A DNA stretch of 64,000 bases from an uncultured Sphingobacteriales bacterium (lineage in GTDB: Bacteria; Bacteroidota; Bacteroidia; Chitinophagales; Chitinophagaceae), in the NCBI GenBank assembly GCA_937991535.1, contig CALKHN010000005.1, forward strand, positions 33,357 to 97,356. Reading direction: 5' to 3'. The notes beneath the pieces were generated by a model, which saw only the letters and a list, made by a program, of their open reading frames with translations, ran no database searches and was not told where the DNA came from. Below, one piece after another: positions 1 to 8,197 of this stretch (positions are counted from its first letter, which is position 1; each line of letters starts with the position of its first letter). A program made the translations under genes and the position numbers.

Positions 1-100
1 CAGCTTCCTCCTTAGTGTTAATTACAGCGTCAAAAGCGATCCTGTCCTGGCGGTAAGGTTCAATTAAGGAAATCGTTAACCTGGCATCTCCGTCTTTCAA
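1..100 (-). CDS. Partial unidentified ORF at left edge
   Basis: Read on the minus strand, an open frame of about 33 codons runs off the left edge with coding-like composition (it begins LKDGDARLTISLIEP). The only start visible is a TTG at 98-100. Upstream in the same frame there is an ATG at about 119-121, separated from the frame by an amber codon after a run of seven T. It may be a gene using a TTG start, or the 5' end of a broken gene. I do not recognise the family. The upstream sequence runs straight into the downstream side of ilvE. Confidence 0.35.
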   Translation of the reverse strand, partial: MKDGDARLTISLIEPYRQDRIAFDAVINTKEEA

Positions 101-159
101 TGCCTAAAAAAAGCCACAATTCATGGATTTCGTTTATTCGCGACTTTGTTTCCTAAAAC

Positions 160-1224
160 CTACACAGGAAACATCCAATGGTGCGTATCCGGCAACTTAC
201 TTTGACGGATACCGTTGAGTTTTTTCTTTATTTCCGCACTCAGCGTCCAATCCTTCTCACTGAATTCCATTACATAATCCTGGTATTTTAATTTCTGTAT
301 CATCGCAACAGTGGCTGCGGTTCCAGTACCAAATACTTCCTGCAGCCTTCCCTCTTTATGCGCTTTAATCACTTCATCAATATTAATGCGACGTTCTTCC
401 ACCTGTATATTCATTTCTTTTAAAATGGTAATTACACTATTGCGGGTTACACCATTCAATATCGTTTCTTCTTCAAGAGAAGGCGTTATGGCAGTACGAT
501 CAATAATAAAGAACACATTCATCATTCCCACTTCCTGCAGCCATTTGTGTTCAAACGCATCCGTCCATAGCACCTGGTCGTAGCCCTGCTTTTGGGCTTC
601 TGTGGCGGCCAGCATGCTGCCTCCATAATTACCGGCATTTTTAGCAAACCCAACACCTCCCGGAGCTGCACGGGTGTATCTTTCTTCTACATAAATATTC
701 ATTGGCTTGGGAAAATAAGGACCGGTGGGACTTAGGATAATAAGAAATTTATATTTCTGGGAAGGCCGAACGCCCAGCATGGTATCGGTAGAAAACATAA
801 ATGGCCTGATATACAGGGAATGCTCCTTTTTAGCAGGTATCCATTTTTTATCTAATTCAATGAGACGGCGCATGCCTTCAATAAAAAGTTCTTCAGGCAC
901 TTTAGGCATATTCATCCTTTCGGCAGATATATTAAAGCGCCTGTAATTATCATAAGGTCTGAATATAAAAGCGTTGCCTTCTTCATCTTTATACGCTTTA
1001 ATGCCTTCAAAAATTGCCTGCCCATAATGCAATGCAGCCAATGAGGGCTCCAGCAATAGAGGCTGGTAAGGCTTAATCTCCACATTTGTCCACCTGCCAT
1101 TCTCATATTCTGCTTCCAGCATATGATCTGTAAAGTATTTTCCAAAAGGCAGGTTTTCCATATCTATATCCTGCAACTTACTCCTTTCTATTTTTGTAAC
1201 CTGAATATCCATCGCGGCAGTCAT
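160..1224 (-). CDS. ilvE: Branched-chain amino acid aminotransferase
   Basis: PLP-dependent fold-type IV enzyme that exchanges amino groups between glutamate and the 2-oxo acids of leucine, isoleucine and valine, in the cytoplasm. The expected Schiff-base lysine is K195 in the motif GFAKNAGNYGG, and a phosphate-binding FGTGTAA motif lies near the C-terminus. At 354 residues it has the usual length of the long (eukaryote-like) BCAT type. The start can be 1224 (MTAAMDIQ) or 1212 (MDIQVTK), and the sequence does not decide between them. It stands alone on its strand and is divergent from the gene at 1291, with which it shares a short upstream region. Confidence 0.93.
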   Translation of the reverse strand: MTAAMDIQVTKIERSKLQDIDMENLPFGKYFTDHMLEAEYENGRWTNVEIKPYQPLLLEPSLAALHYGQAIFEGIKAYKDEEGNAFIFRPYDNYRRFNISAERMNMPKVPEELFIEGMRRLIELDKKWIPAKKEHSLYIRPFMFSTDTMLGVRPSQKYKFLIILSPTGPYFPKPMNIYVEERYTRAAPGGVGFAKNAGNYGGSMLAATEAQKQGYDQVLWTDAFEHKWLQEVGMMNVFFIIDRTAITPSLEEETILNGVTRNSVITILKEMNIQVEERRINIDEVIKAHKEGRLQEVFGTGTAATVAMIQKLKYQDYVMEFSEKDWTLSAEIKKKLNGIRQSKLPDTHHWMFPV

Positions 1225-1231
1225 AAAACAC

Positions 1232-1239
1232 TATTTTTG
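1232..1239 (+). promoter_or_regulatory. Possible Bacteroidota -7 element (TATTTTTG)
   Basis: TATTTTTG fits the TAnnTTTG consensus and lies about 50 bp before the start at 1291. No TTG is seen at the expected -33 spacing, so this is a weak candidate. Confidence 0.3.
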
Positions 1240-1290
1240 TTGCAAAGAAACGAAAAAACTTTGTGGCCGGAGAGCCACTTGTCAATTTGT

Positions 1291-1788
1291 ATGAGCCTTA
1301 AAAGTGTAAAATTACCGGAAATCCTTATATCAAGCCTTTATACAGCTCCTCTTGTTTGTTTACAAAATATAGAAGATGCGCCCACTTCAACCACAACTGG
1401 TTTAAAATTTCTGGGGTCCAATCAAAAACAAATCACCATCCTGGTTAATGTAAGTGATGCTACTTATCTTACCGACAAATCGTTTGCTTTTTTAACCGGT
1501 ATATTAAATGCCTGCAAACTGAATATGGCGGATGTTGCTGTTATTAACATGAATCAATCCACAAACAATAATTACTTGAATCTTAACAGCATAACCCGGC
1601 CTAAAATCAAGCTTCTTTTTGGTATATCACCCCAGGAAATAGGTTTACCCATTCATTTCCCTCATTTCCAGGTGCAGCCCTATAACAATGTTATTTATTT
1701 ATGTGCGCCGGATTTAAACAGCATTGAGGAAGACAAGTCGCTTAAAACTCAATTGTGGGCAGGCTTAAAGTCTGTTTTTCAACTTTAA
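1291..1788 (+). CDS. Conserved hypothetical protein, 165 aa
   Basis: The protein begins MSLKSVKLPEILISSLYTAPLV. The open frame continues upstream, but that stretch lies over the ilvE start and has no coding character, so the ATG at 1291 is preferred. There is no signal peptide or membrane segment. Composition suggests a soluble alpha/beta protein. The middle contains LLFGISPQEIGLPIHFPHFQ, and the C-terminus is DLNSIEEDKSLKTQLWAGLKSVFQL. It ends 12 bp before rdgB and is probably co-transcribed with it. I do not recognise the family and assign no function. It looks like the small uncharacterised proteins Bacteroidota often keep beside housekeeping genes. Confidence 0.75.
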   Translation: MSLKSVKLPEILISSLYTAPLVCLQNIEDAPTSTTTGLKFLGSNQKQITILVNVSDATYLTDKSFAFLTGILNACKLNMADVAVINMNQSTNNNYLNLNSITRPKIKLLFGISPQEIGLPIHFPHFQVQPYNNVIYLCAPDLNSIEEDKSLKTQLWAGLKSVFQL

Positions 1789-1800
1789 TGCAATCCCAGT

Positions 1801-2379
1801 ATGCAAAAACTTATTTTCGCTACGAATAACGCACATAAAGCAGAAGAGATTCGTTCTGTGCTTGAAGGGAGGTTTACTATAATAACCCTCAAAGAAGCAG
1901 GCATAGATATGGATATTCCGGAACCTTTTGATACATTGGAAGAAAATGCACGGCAGAAAGCTACTACAGTTTATAATTTAACGGGGATAAGCTGTTTCGG
2001 GGAAGATACAGGCCTGGAAACAAGTGCCCTGAATGGTGAACCAGGCGTTAGAAGTGCAAGGTATGCGGGGGAGGAAAGAGATTTTACTGCTAATATTGAA
2101 AAATTGCTGGATCAGTTGAAAGACAAAACGGACAGAACCGCCCGGTTTAAAACTATTATTTCATTACTACTTGATGGTGTTGAGTACCAGTTTGAAGGCA
2201 TCTGTGAAGGCAGTATTATCACGCAACCCCGGGGAGAAAACGGCTTTGGCTACGACCCGGTATTTATACCACGTAACGCCGGGTATACCTTTGCCGAAAT
2301 GTCTTTGAAAGAAAAGAATCAATACAGCCATAGGGTAAAAGCAATGGAACAACTGATACGGTTTCTAATAAAAAAATAA
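1801..2379 (+). CDS. rdgB: XTP/dITP pyrophosphatase (Ham1/RdgB family)
   Basis: House-cleaning enzyme that hydrolyses XTP, dITP and ITP to the monophosphate and pyrophosphate, keeping deaminated purines out of nucleic acids. The TNNAHKAEEI motif is the family's N-terminal TxNxxK signature. The metal-binding acidic pair is E68/D69 in FGEDTGLE. GENGFGYDPVF and the SHR-KA pair near the C-terminus are also family hallmarks. At 192 residues the length is typical. It lies 12 bp after the hypothetical gene at 1291 and 58 bp before the sigma factor gene. Confidence 0.95.
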   Translation: MQKLIFATNNAHKAEEIRSVLEGRFTIITLKEAGIDMDIPEPFDTLEENARQKATTVYNLTGISCFGEDTGLETSALNGEPGVRSARYAGEERDFTANIEKLLDQLKDKTDRTARFKTIISLLLDGVEYQFEGICEGSIITQPRGENGFGYDPVFIPRNAGYTFAEMSLKEKNQYSHRVKAMEQLIRFLIKK

Positions 2380-2437
2380 TTGTGTTACCGCATTGGAACA
2401 AAACAGAATAGGAGCATATTAATCTTTATACGATTAA

Positions 2438-2995
2438 ATGTCTATGCAAAGCAACCATAACATGAGTGAAAACGACTTAATAAAAGGTTGTCTGGAGGGA
2501 GATCGCCGGGCGCAGGAGCAATTATATCAAAAGTTTTCACCCAAAATGTACGGTGTGTGCCTCCGCTATGCCGGCAAAGCTGAAGATGCCCAGGATATTT
2601 TGCAGGATGGATTTGTGAAAGTTTTCAAAAATCTCCACATGTACAGGGGCGATGGATCGTTTGAAGGCTGGATTCGAAGGATATTTGTAAATACGGCAAT
2701 AGAACACTATCGAAGGCAGGTTAATCTTTACCCGGTTACCGAAAATCATGAGAACCTGCTTGAAACAAAAGAAATATCCGCTTTTGATAGTTTAAGTGTG
2801 AAGGACCTGATGAAGATCATCCAGCAGTTGTCTCCTGGGTACAGAACAGTGTTTAACTTATATGTAGTTGAAGGCTATTCGCACAAAGAGATAGCGGAAA
2901 TGATTGGTATTAGCGAAGGAACGAGTAAATCGCAACTGGCAAGAGCAAAAGGAGTGTTGCAGAATCTCATTAGGGCAAAAAGAACATCACCATAA
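2438..2995 (+). CDS. ECF-type RNA polymerase sigma factor
   Basis: Sigma-70 family protein of the extracytoplasmic-function type, 185 residues. Region 2 (about residues 27-92) contains the core-binding and -10 recognition helices, with QDILQDGFVKVFKNL and the following GDGSFEGWIRRIFVNTAI. Region 4 (about 125-180) is a helix-turn-helix with YSHKEIAEMIGISEGTSKSQ. There is no region 1 or 3. In-frame ATGs at 2444 and 2462 are alternative starts. It is followed after 20 bp by a single-span membrane protein that is the likely anti-sigma partner. The regulon cannot be read from the window. Confidence 0.92.
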   Translation: MSMQSNHNMSENDLIKGCLEGDRRAQEQLYQKFSPKMYGVCLRYAGKAEDAQDILQDGFVKVFKNLHMYRGDGSFEGWIRRIFVNTAIEHYRRQVNLYPVTENHENLLETKEISAFDSLSVKDLMKIIQQLSPGYRTVFNLYVVEGYSHKEIAEMIGISEGTSKSQLARAKGVLQNLIRAKRTSP

Positions 2996-3015
2996 TATTA
3001 TTCCTAACCCTGATC

Positions 3016-3906
3016 ATGAAATGGAAAAATGAACTATATAATCATGAAGTCAATCCGCCCGGTCACGTATGGAACAGGGTAGTTCATGACCTTGATAATG
3101 AATTTTTAGAATTCAAAAACAGGTTATATCACGTTGAAGCCGGTCCACCAGGTAAAAACTGGGAGCTTATTGAACAGGCGCTCGATTCCCCATCCATTGC
3201 AAACCCCAGAAGCTTTAATATAAAAAGGATATTTCGCATAGCCGCCGCTGCAGCGCTTATTGGAATTTCTTTTTTTACTGCCAATTACTTTATAGCAGGC
3301 AGCGATAAAAGCAAAACCACAGCAGGTAAGAAAACAACCCCTGATACAACTTATGAAAATCAAACTGACGAGCATACCGTTATCAAAAACGAAAATGACA
3401 ACAGCCTTCCCGTAAACGATAAGCCCATGATGGCTTCACACATTATAAGCAAAAAGAACAAAGTTAAAACCATTGCTGTAACTGATTTTTACAGCGATGA
3501 TAAAACCTATAACATTCCACCCGTTTCATTAGTACCTGATGATAACACAGCTATTACCGACCGTTACGATCTGGACCAAACGGCCGCCAAACGCATCCAC
3601 AATTTAAATGGTGAGATAAAAGAGGATGTACGTTTGCTTGACTTACCCAACAGCTATTTTTTAACGACAGGGCCTAATGGACATTCGGTAAGGGTTTCCT
3701 CTAAATTCAGAAATACCATTCAATTCCTGAATGGCGCCGGCAATGAGGAATTTCTGGATGTTATTCTCAGGGAAAGCCAGTACTGGAGAAATCAATTTAA
3801 GGAATGGAAAGAAGAAGTAGGTCATTCCACTTTCGTTCCGTCTGCAGAAAACTTTATGGATATTGCCGAACTGATGAAATTGCTGCAACAGCATAATAAC
3901 AAATAG
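3016..3906 (+). CDS. Single-pass membrane protein, candidate anti-sigma partner
   Basis: A 296-residue protein with a cytoplasmic N-terminal part of about 70 residues containing two similar halves (HEVNPPGHVWNRV and HVEAGPPGKNWELIEQ). One membrane span follows at about residues 72-93 (IFRIAAAAALIGISFFTANYF), and the remaining 200 polar residues would lie in the periplasm. The position 20 bp after an ECF sigma gene and this topology match the Bacteroidota sigma/anti-sigma pair arrangement. The usual zinc-type HxxxCxxC motif is absent. The role as anti-sigma factor is inferred from context and topology only. Confidence 0.7.
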   Translation: MKWKNELYNHEVNPPGHVWNRVVHDLDNEFLEFKNRLYHVEAGPPGKNWELIEQALDSPSIANPRSFNIKRIFRIAAAAALIGISFFTANYFIAGSDKSKTTAGKKTTPDTTYENQTDEHTVIKNENDNSLPVNDKPMMASHIISKKNKVKTIAVTDFYSDDKTYNIPPVSLVPDDNTAITDRYDLDQTAAKRIHNLNGEIKEDVRLLDLPNSYFLTTGPNGHSVRVSSKFRNTIQFLNGAGNEEFLDVILRESQYWRNQFKEWKEEVGHSTFVPSAENFMDIAELMKLLQQHNNK

Positions 3907-3927
3907 TTCTGCTTCATTTTCAGCAAT

Positions 3928-3935
3928 TATATTTG
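3928..3935 (+). promoter_or_regulatory. Candidate -7 element TATATTTG before thioesterase gene
   Basis: TATATTTG matches the Bacteroidota TAnnTTTG consensus and stands 15 bp before the ATG at 3951. A clear TTG at -33 is not present. Confidence 0.45.
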
Positions 3936-3950
3936 TCCAAAAAATAAAAC

Positions 3951-4388
3951 ATGTCCAGGATAAAGCTTGAACTGCCGGAACGCTTTTCTTTTCACACTAA
4001 AATTCCTATTCGTATAACCGATATTAATTACGGCGGACATGCCGGCAATGATAGTATTCTTGCTATGATTCATGAGGCACGGATACAATTTTTACAACAG
4101 TTTGCTTATAATGAAAAGGATTTTGCAGGCGTTGGCCTTATTATGAATGATGTGGTTATTGAATTTAAAAAAGAATTGTTTTATGGAGATGTGGTTGATG
4201 TAGCCGTTACAGCAACTGCATTTGAAAGGGTGAGTTTTGATATCATTTATCAATTAAATACCCACAGAAACGGGAAGAATATTACAGTTGCTGCGGCTAA
4301 AACAGGTATGGTTTGCTTTGATTACAACAGCAAAAAAATAACCTCTGTTCCTGGCGAAGCGAGAATAAAGATGCAGGCAGAATTGTAG
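3951..4388 (+). CDS. Hotdog-fold acyl-CoA thioesterase
   Basis: A 145-residue single hotdog-domain protein of the 4-hydroxybenzoyl-CoA thioesterase/YbgC-like group. The N-terminal stretch IPIRITDINYGGHAGNDSIL carries the family's aspartate-containing active-site loop and the GH-xN pattern, followed by the long hotdog helix (AMIHEARIQFLQQF). It probably hydrolyses an acyl-CoA, but the substrate cannot be predicted. It is convergent with purE and has its own candidate promoter. Confidence 0.8.
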   Translation: MSRIKLELPERFSFHTKIPIRITDINYGGHAGNDSILAMIHEARIQFLQQFAYNEKDFAGVGLIMNDVVIEFKKELFYGDVVDVAVTATAFERVSFDIIYQLNTHRNGKNITVAAAKTGMVCFDYNSKKITSVPGEARIKMQAEL

Positions 4389-4436
4389 CAAAAGGGAATT
4401 GAACCTGCTTACATCTGGCGCTGATAGCCATTATTG

Positions 4437-4961
4437 TTATTGATCAAATTCATTTCCCCAACCCTCTCCTTTTAGTTTTGCTGCTTTTTTAAATACTTCA
4501 GCTTCCATATTTTTTTTAAATGCAGTTACTTTTTCACCAATCGTATAGTCAAAGGCGCCGAGTATAGTAGCTGCAAGTATGCCGGCATTTTTAGAGGCGT
4601 TCAAAGCTACTGTAGCTACCGGTATTCCGTTGGGCATTTGTAAAATTGATAAAACGGAGTCCCATCCGTCAATGGAATTGGAAGACTTAACCGGAACACC
4701 AATAACAGGCAGTGATGTAAGGGAAGCAACCATGCCCGGCAGGTGCGCTGCGCCGCCTGCACCCGCAATAATAACTTTTAGCCCTCTTTCTTTTGCTTTT
4801 GAAGCATAATCAACCATACGCAAGGGTGTACGATGCGCTGATACCACCGTAAGTTCAAATGGTATATCAAAATTTTTTAAAATGGTAGCGGCATCCTGCA
4901 TTACACTTAAATCGCTGTCGCTGCCCATTATGATACCTACAAGGGGTTGTATGGAAGACAT
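4437..4961 (-). CDS. purE: N5-carboxyaminoimidazole ribonucleotide mutase
   Basis: Class I PurE converts N5-CAIR to CAIR in de novo purine synthesis. The nucleotide-binding GSDSDLSVM motif, the catalytic histidine H43 in SAHRTP, and the GAGGAAHLPGMVAS loop are all present. At 174 residues it has normal length. It lies downstream of purK on the same strand, which matches the usual pairing of the two enzymes, but about 280 bp of repeat sequence separates them. Confidence 0.95.
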   Translation of the reverse strand: MSSIQPLVGIIMGSDSDLSVMQDAATILKNFDIPFELTVVSAHRTPLRMVDYASKAKERGLKVIIAGAGGAAHLPGMVASLTSLPVIGVPVKSSNSIDGWDSVLSILQMPNGIPVATVALNASKNAGILAATILGAFDYTIGEKVTAFKKNMEAEVFKKAAKLKGEGWGNEFDQ

Positions 4962-4993
4962 ATTGATTAGATTTTGTTTAGGGGCTTTCAGCG

Positions 4994-5085
4994 GTCAGCT
5001 ATGAGCTATCAGCTATGGGCTATCAGCTATGAGCTATCAGCTATGAGCTATCAGCTATGGGCTATCAGCTATGAGCTATCAGCTA
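4994..5085. repeat. 14-bp tandem repeat array (GCTATCAGCTATGA type)
   Basis: Six to seven imperfect copies of a 14-bp unit alternate between the endings GA and GG. It lies between purE and purK. No open frame of interest crosses it. Confidence 0.85.
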
Positions 5086-5137
5086 CCTAATTTCAGTTGG
5101 TTATGCGCCTGCCCTGTAACCTGCAACTTGTAACTAC

Positions 5138-5271
5138 CTATTCTCTCACCTCTCACTTCTCTCCTCTCTCCTCTCTCCTCTCACCTCTCTCCTCTCACCT
5201 CTCTCTCCTCTCTCCTCTCTCCTCTCACCTCTCTCCTCTCACCTCTCTCCTCTCACCTCTCTCCTCTCTCC
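5138..5271. repeat. Pyrimidine-rich 14-bp tandem repeat overlapping the purK 3' end
   Basis: Repeated CTCACCTCTCTCCT-like units with length variants make an almost pure CT tract on the plus strand. The purK stop codon (5239-5241) and its last dozen or so codons lie inside the tract. Confidence 0.85.
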
Positions 5272-6396
5272 TTCATCACTTACCACCTTCAACACATGCC
5301 TGATCCGGCTTTGCTTAAAAGTGAGGTCATTTCTGTCGGCGCTCAAAATAGTAACATGACCCATTTTTCTACCCGGTTTTGTTTCTTTTTTCCCATAAAT
5401 ATGCACGAATACATTGTCCATTTGCAGTACATCTTCCAAACCTTCATACTTTGCTATCCCGCTATAATTATCTTCGCCCAATACATTTACTATAGCCGCC
5501 GGAAGAATGGATGCAGTATTGCCCAGGGGATAATCTAAAATAATCCGCCATAACATATCAAACTGGGAACTGTAGTTTCCTTCGATAGTATGATGTCCGC
5601 TATTATGCACTCTTGGCGCCGTTTCATTTACATAAATATCACCTGCTTTATCAATAAACAGTTCTACAGCAAAAATACCTGCACTTTTTAATTCTTTCAC
5701 TACTTTAAGCGAAATTGCTTCCACCTTCCATAAAATATTTTCGGTAAGTTCGGCAGGGCTTACCTGGTAATCCAGTAAATTCAACTGGGTGTTAAAAACC
5801 ATATCCACAGGCGGATACAGCGCTGTTTGGCCTTTATTATTAACTGCAACAATCTGTGCAATTTCTTTGTGGATATTAATTCTTTTTTCCAGCACTGCAG
5901 GCGCGTCAAATCCTTTATTCAGTTCTTCCCCGGATGTAATACGCTGAACACCCCGGCCGTCATATCCTCCTGCATTTAGCTTATGAACGGCCGGTAAAAA
6001 ATCGGCATGCTGTGCCAGCTCTTCCAAAGATTGTGTAACAACAAACGCGGCCGAAGGAATAGCATGGGACTGGTAAAATTGTTTTTGAGCAATTTTGTTT
6101 TTTATGATCCGAAGCGCTGCTGCACCGGGATATACTTTTACGCCCTCCGCTTCCAGCGCCGCCAATGCATCATCATTAACAGATTCAATTTCAATGGTAA
6201 CAGCATCCAAACCTTTGCCAAATTGATACACATCCTCATAATGCCGTATATCTCCTTTCACGAAATGATGACAGAGATGCGCAGCAGGACAATCTTCATC
6301 ATTTTCCATAACATAGGTTTCAACAGGGTAGTTAGCGGCAGCCTGCAATAACATTCTGCCCAACTGGCCTCCGCCTAAAATTCCAACTTTCAGCAT
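5239..6396 (-). CDS. purK: N5-carboxyaminoimidazole ribonucleotide synthase
   Basis: ATP-grasp enzyme that carboxylates AIR with bicarbonate and ATP to N5-CAIR, the substrate of PurE. The N-terminal GGGQLGRML nucleotide-fold motif, the central ATP-grasp domain (LNAGGYDGRG, EKRINIHKEIAQIV) and the NETAPRVHNSGHHTIE metal/ATP site are intact. Homologous sequence appears to end around RIRHVLKVV. The final residues, SDEGERREVRGER, are encoded by the CT-rich tandem repeat, so the tail is repeat-derived and likely to vary in length between strains. At 385 residues it is slightly longer than typical. Confidence 0.95.
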   Translation of the reverse strand: MLKVGILGGGQLGRMLLQAAANYPVETYVMENDEDCPAAHLCHHFVKGDIRHYEDVYQFGKGLDAVTIEIESVNDDALAALEAEGVKVYPGAAALRIIKNKIAQKQFYQSHAIPSAAFVVTQSLEELAQHADFLPAVHKLNAGGYDGRGVQRITSGEELNKGFDAPAVLEKRINIHKEIAQIVAVNNKGQTALYPPVDMVFNTQLNLLDYQVSPAELTENILWKVEAISLKVVKELKSAGIFAVELFIDKAGDIYVNETAPRVHNSGHHTIEGNYSSQFDMLWRIILDYPLGNTASILPAAIVNVLGEDNYSGIAKYEGLEDVLQMDNVFVHIYGKKETKPGRKMGHVTILSADRNDLTFKQSRIRHVLKVVSDEGERREVRGER

Positions 6397-6828
6397 ATAT
6401 CGTATTCAAATAAGGCGTGAAGATAACAAACTGATAGAAATGAAGTCGGGAAATGAATCCCAACGGGGTATTTTGCCGCCGAAAATTTTAAAAAGAAGCA
6501 TGCGGGTTTGTTAACAGTTCCTTCCTCTTTCTATAAAGAAGTTTTAACGGGTAGCAGTGAAATAGATAACTGTGTTTTACCGTTAAAGTAAGTTGATGTT
6601 TCAAACTTGTACAACCAACTCACCGGGGAAATGGTGTATGCTTTCCGAAAAAACCGCATGGCATATACCAAAACTTAGAAAAAGATAGCTTCAGGCAGGC
6701 TTTGGAGCGCCTCAAAAAGAGGAAATTTATAATATCGTATCGTAATAAGCATGATATTTGTAAATAAAAGGGGACTGCCGGGAAAATATCATATGGTAAT
6801 TGTCTCTTTTAAGCTATAACCAACATTA
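6397..6828. other. 432-bp intergenic region, possible decayed ORF
   Basis: This lies between the purK start and the L,D-transpeptidase start. One plus-strand frame ending with the stop at 6765-6767 reads coding-like for about 45 codons (for example QNLEKDSFRQALERLKKRKF) without a convincing start, and may be a gene remnant. A GATATTTG sequence at 6753-6760 resembles a -7 element. Nothing else is recognised. Confidence 0.3.
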
Positions 6829-7992
6829 ATGAATAAACTAAAATCCATTCTTGCGATATTCTTTGTCTTCATTTTTTCGAGTTCCGTAAGCGGGCAAAAC
6901 TCATTCGTTGATTATCAAAAATCATTTGCCAAAGTTGCCGATGTTTTCCGGCGCAAGGAAGACACCCTCCGCAAACAATTTGAGGCAAAGGGTTTAAAAT
7001 GGCCGGCAAAATATATTTACATCCGTTCATTTAAATACGACAGCCAGTTGGAAGTATGGGTAAAAAACCAGACCAGTGAGCCTTTCAAATTATTTAAAAC
7101 CTTTAAAATATGTGCTATGGCGGGTTCTCTTGGACCCAAAAGAATGTCGGGCGACTACCAGGTACCGGAAGGCTTTTATTACATAAATGAATTTAAGCCC
7201 AACAGTACCTATCATTTGTCACTGGGCCTAAATTATCCCAATTCATCAGACCGGATGCTGAGCGATTCCCTGTATCCCGGTGGTGATATTTATATACACG
7301 GATCTTGTGTAACGGAAGGTTGTATACCCATTACCAACGATCAAATTGAAGATCTATATGTAATTACAAGCTATGCCCGCGCCATGGGACAGGATTATAT
7401 CCCTGTGCATATATTTCCCATACAATTCAATAATCCACGGAGTGTGAGCTATTTGGAGCGGTTCCTGAAAATTTACCGCAATTATAAATCCCTTACCGAC
7501 AACCTGGAAGCAGCGTATAATTATTTTGAAAAATACAAACAAGTACCCGTTGTGATGGTAAATACAAAGGGAGACTATCTTGTTGAAAATATACAGCCGG
7601 CGGAAAAAAAGGTTGATAAAGTAAAAAAGACCTTACCGGAAAAGACAATACCGATACCAGAAAGTGAGTTAGCAAAAGTGGTGAATAATCAGCCTGTTTA
7701 TCCCGGCGGTTTCAAAGCTTTTCAAACCTTTCTTGATAAAACCGGCAGGGAACTTGCCCCGCTTTTAGATGAAGGACAAAGAGCCGCGTACATTGTAGTG
7801 GATTATATTATTGACAAGGACGGTAAACCCGTATATGCCCGCGTGGTAAAAGGCGGCAACTATGATATCAATGAAGTGATTGAAAAAAAATTTGAAAGTA
7901 TGCCTAACTGGAAGCCTGCCATACGCCAGGAACAACCCGTAGCCTTCCGCTTAAAACAAACTATGGTTATTGAGGCCGCCCCGGGGTCGTAG
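6829..7992 (+). CDS. Secreted L,D-transpeptidase with TonB-C-like domain
   Basis: A signal peptide spans residues 1-22 (ending SVSGQ). The region around residues 60-200 is a YkuD-type L,D-transpeptidase resembling YafK/ErfK-like enzymes, which crosslink peptidoglycan stems or attach proteins to them. The catalytic motif is H157-G-S-C-V-T-E-G-C165-I-P-I, with C165 as nucleophile. A charged linker (about 255-285) leads to a C-terminal module, residues 289-383, that resembles the TonB C-terminal domain: YPGGFKAF, then IIDKDGKPVYARVVKGG, then MPNWKPA. This pairing is unusual. There is no transmembrane TonB anchor, so the module is more likely a binding domain than an energy transducer. It acts in the periplasm. 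Confidence 0.85.
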   Translation: MNKLKSILAIFFVFIFSSSVSGQNSFVDYQKSFAKVADVFRRKEDTLRKQFEAKGLKWPAKYIYIRSFKYDSQLEVWVKNQTSEPFKLFKTFKICAMAGSLGPKRMSGDYQVPEGFYYINEFKPNSTYHLSLGLNYPNSSDRMLSDSLYPGGDIYIHGSCVTEGCIPITNDQIEDLYVITSYARAMGQDYIPVHIFPIQFNNPRSVSYLERFLKIYRNYKSLTDNLEAAYNYFEKYKQVPVVMVNTKGDYLVENIQPAEKKVDKVKKTLPEKTIPIPESELAKVVNNQPVYPGGFKAFQTFLDKTGRELAPLLDEGQRAAYIVVDYIIDKDGKPVYARVVKGGNYDINEVIEKKFESMPNWKPAIRQEQPVAFRLKQTMVIEAAPGS

Positions 7993-8007
7993 CCTGTATT
8001 TGGTACA

Positions 8008-8063
8008 GGTTACAGGTTGCAAGTTACAAGATGTGCATGCCTTGCAACCTGCAACCTGTAACC
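8008..8063. repeat. Long imperfect inverted repeat
   Basis: GGTTACAGGTTGCAAG at 8008-8023 is matched by its complement at 8041-8063, with one extra 7-bp unit in the right arm. It may end transcription or stabilise the transcript of the preceding gene. The same ACAGGTTGCAAGTTAC words recur in other intergenic gaps of the window. Confidence 0.6.
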
Positions 8064-8197
8064 CTCAACCCTCCCTGTATCATAATCATACTTCTGGTGT
8101 ATCAAAACCGTACAGGTATCGCTTGTAAATGCTTTACAACAAACTGGTTTTCAACCCTTTTAATTCGTGGCATTAATTTTCCTAAAAAAAAGACATT

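Noticed and set aside
5097..5303. Open frame through the CT-rich repeat
   Set aside because: Its product is only a leucine/serine/proline repeat created by the tandem tract.
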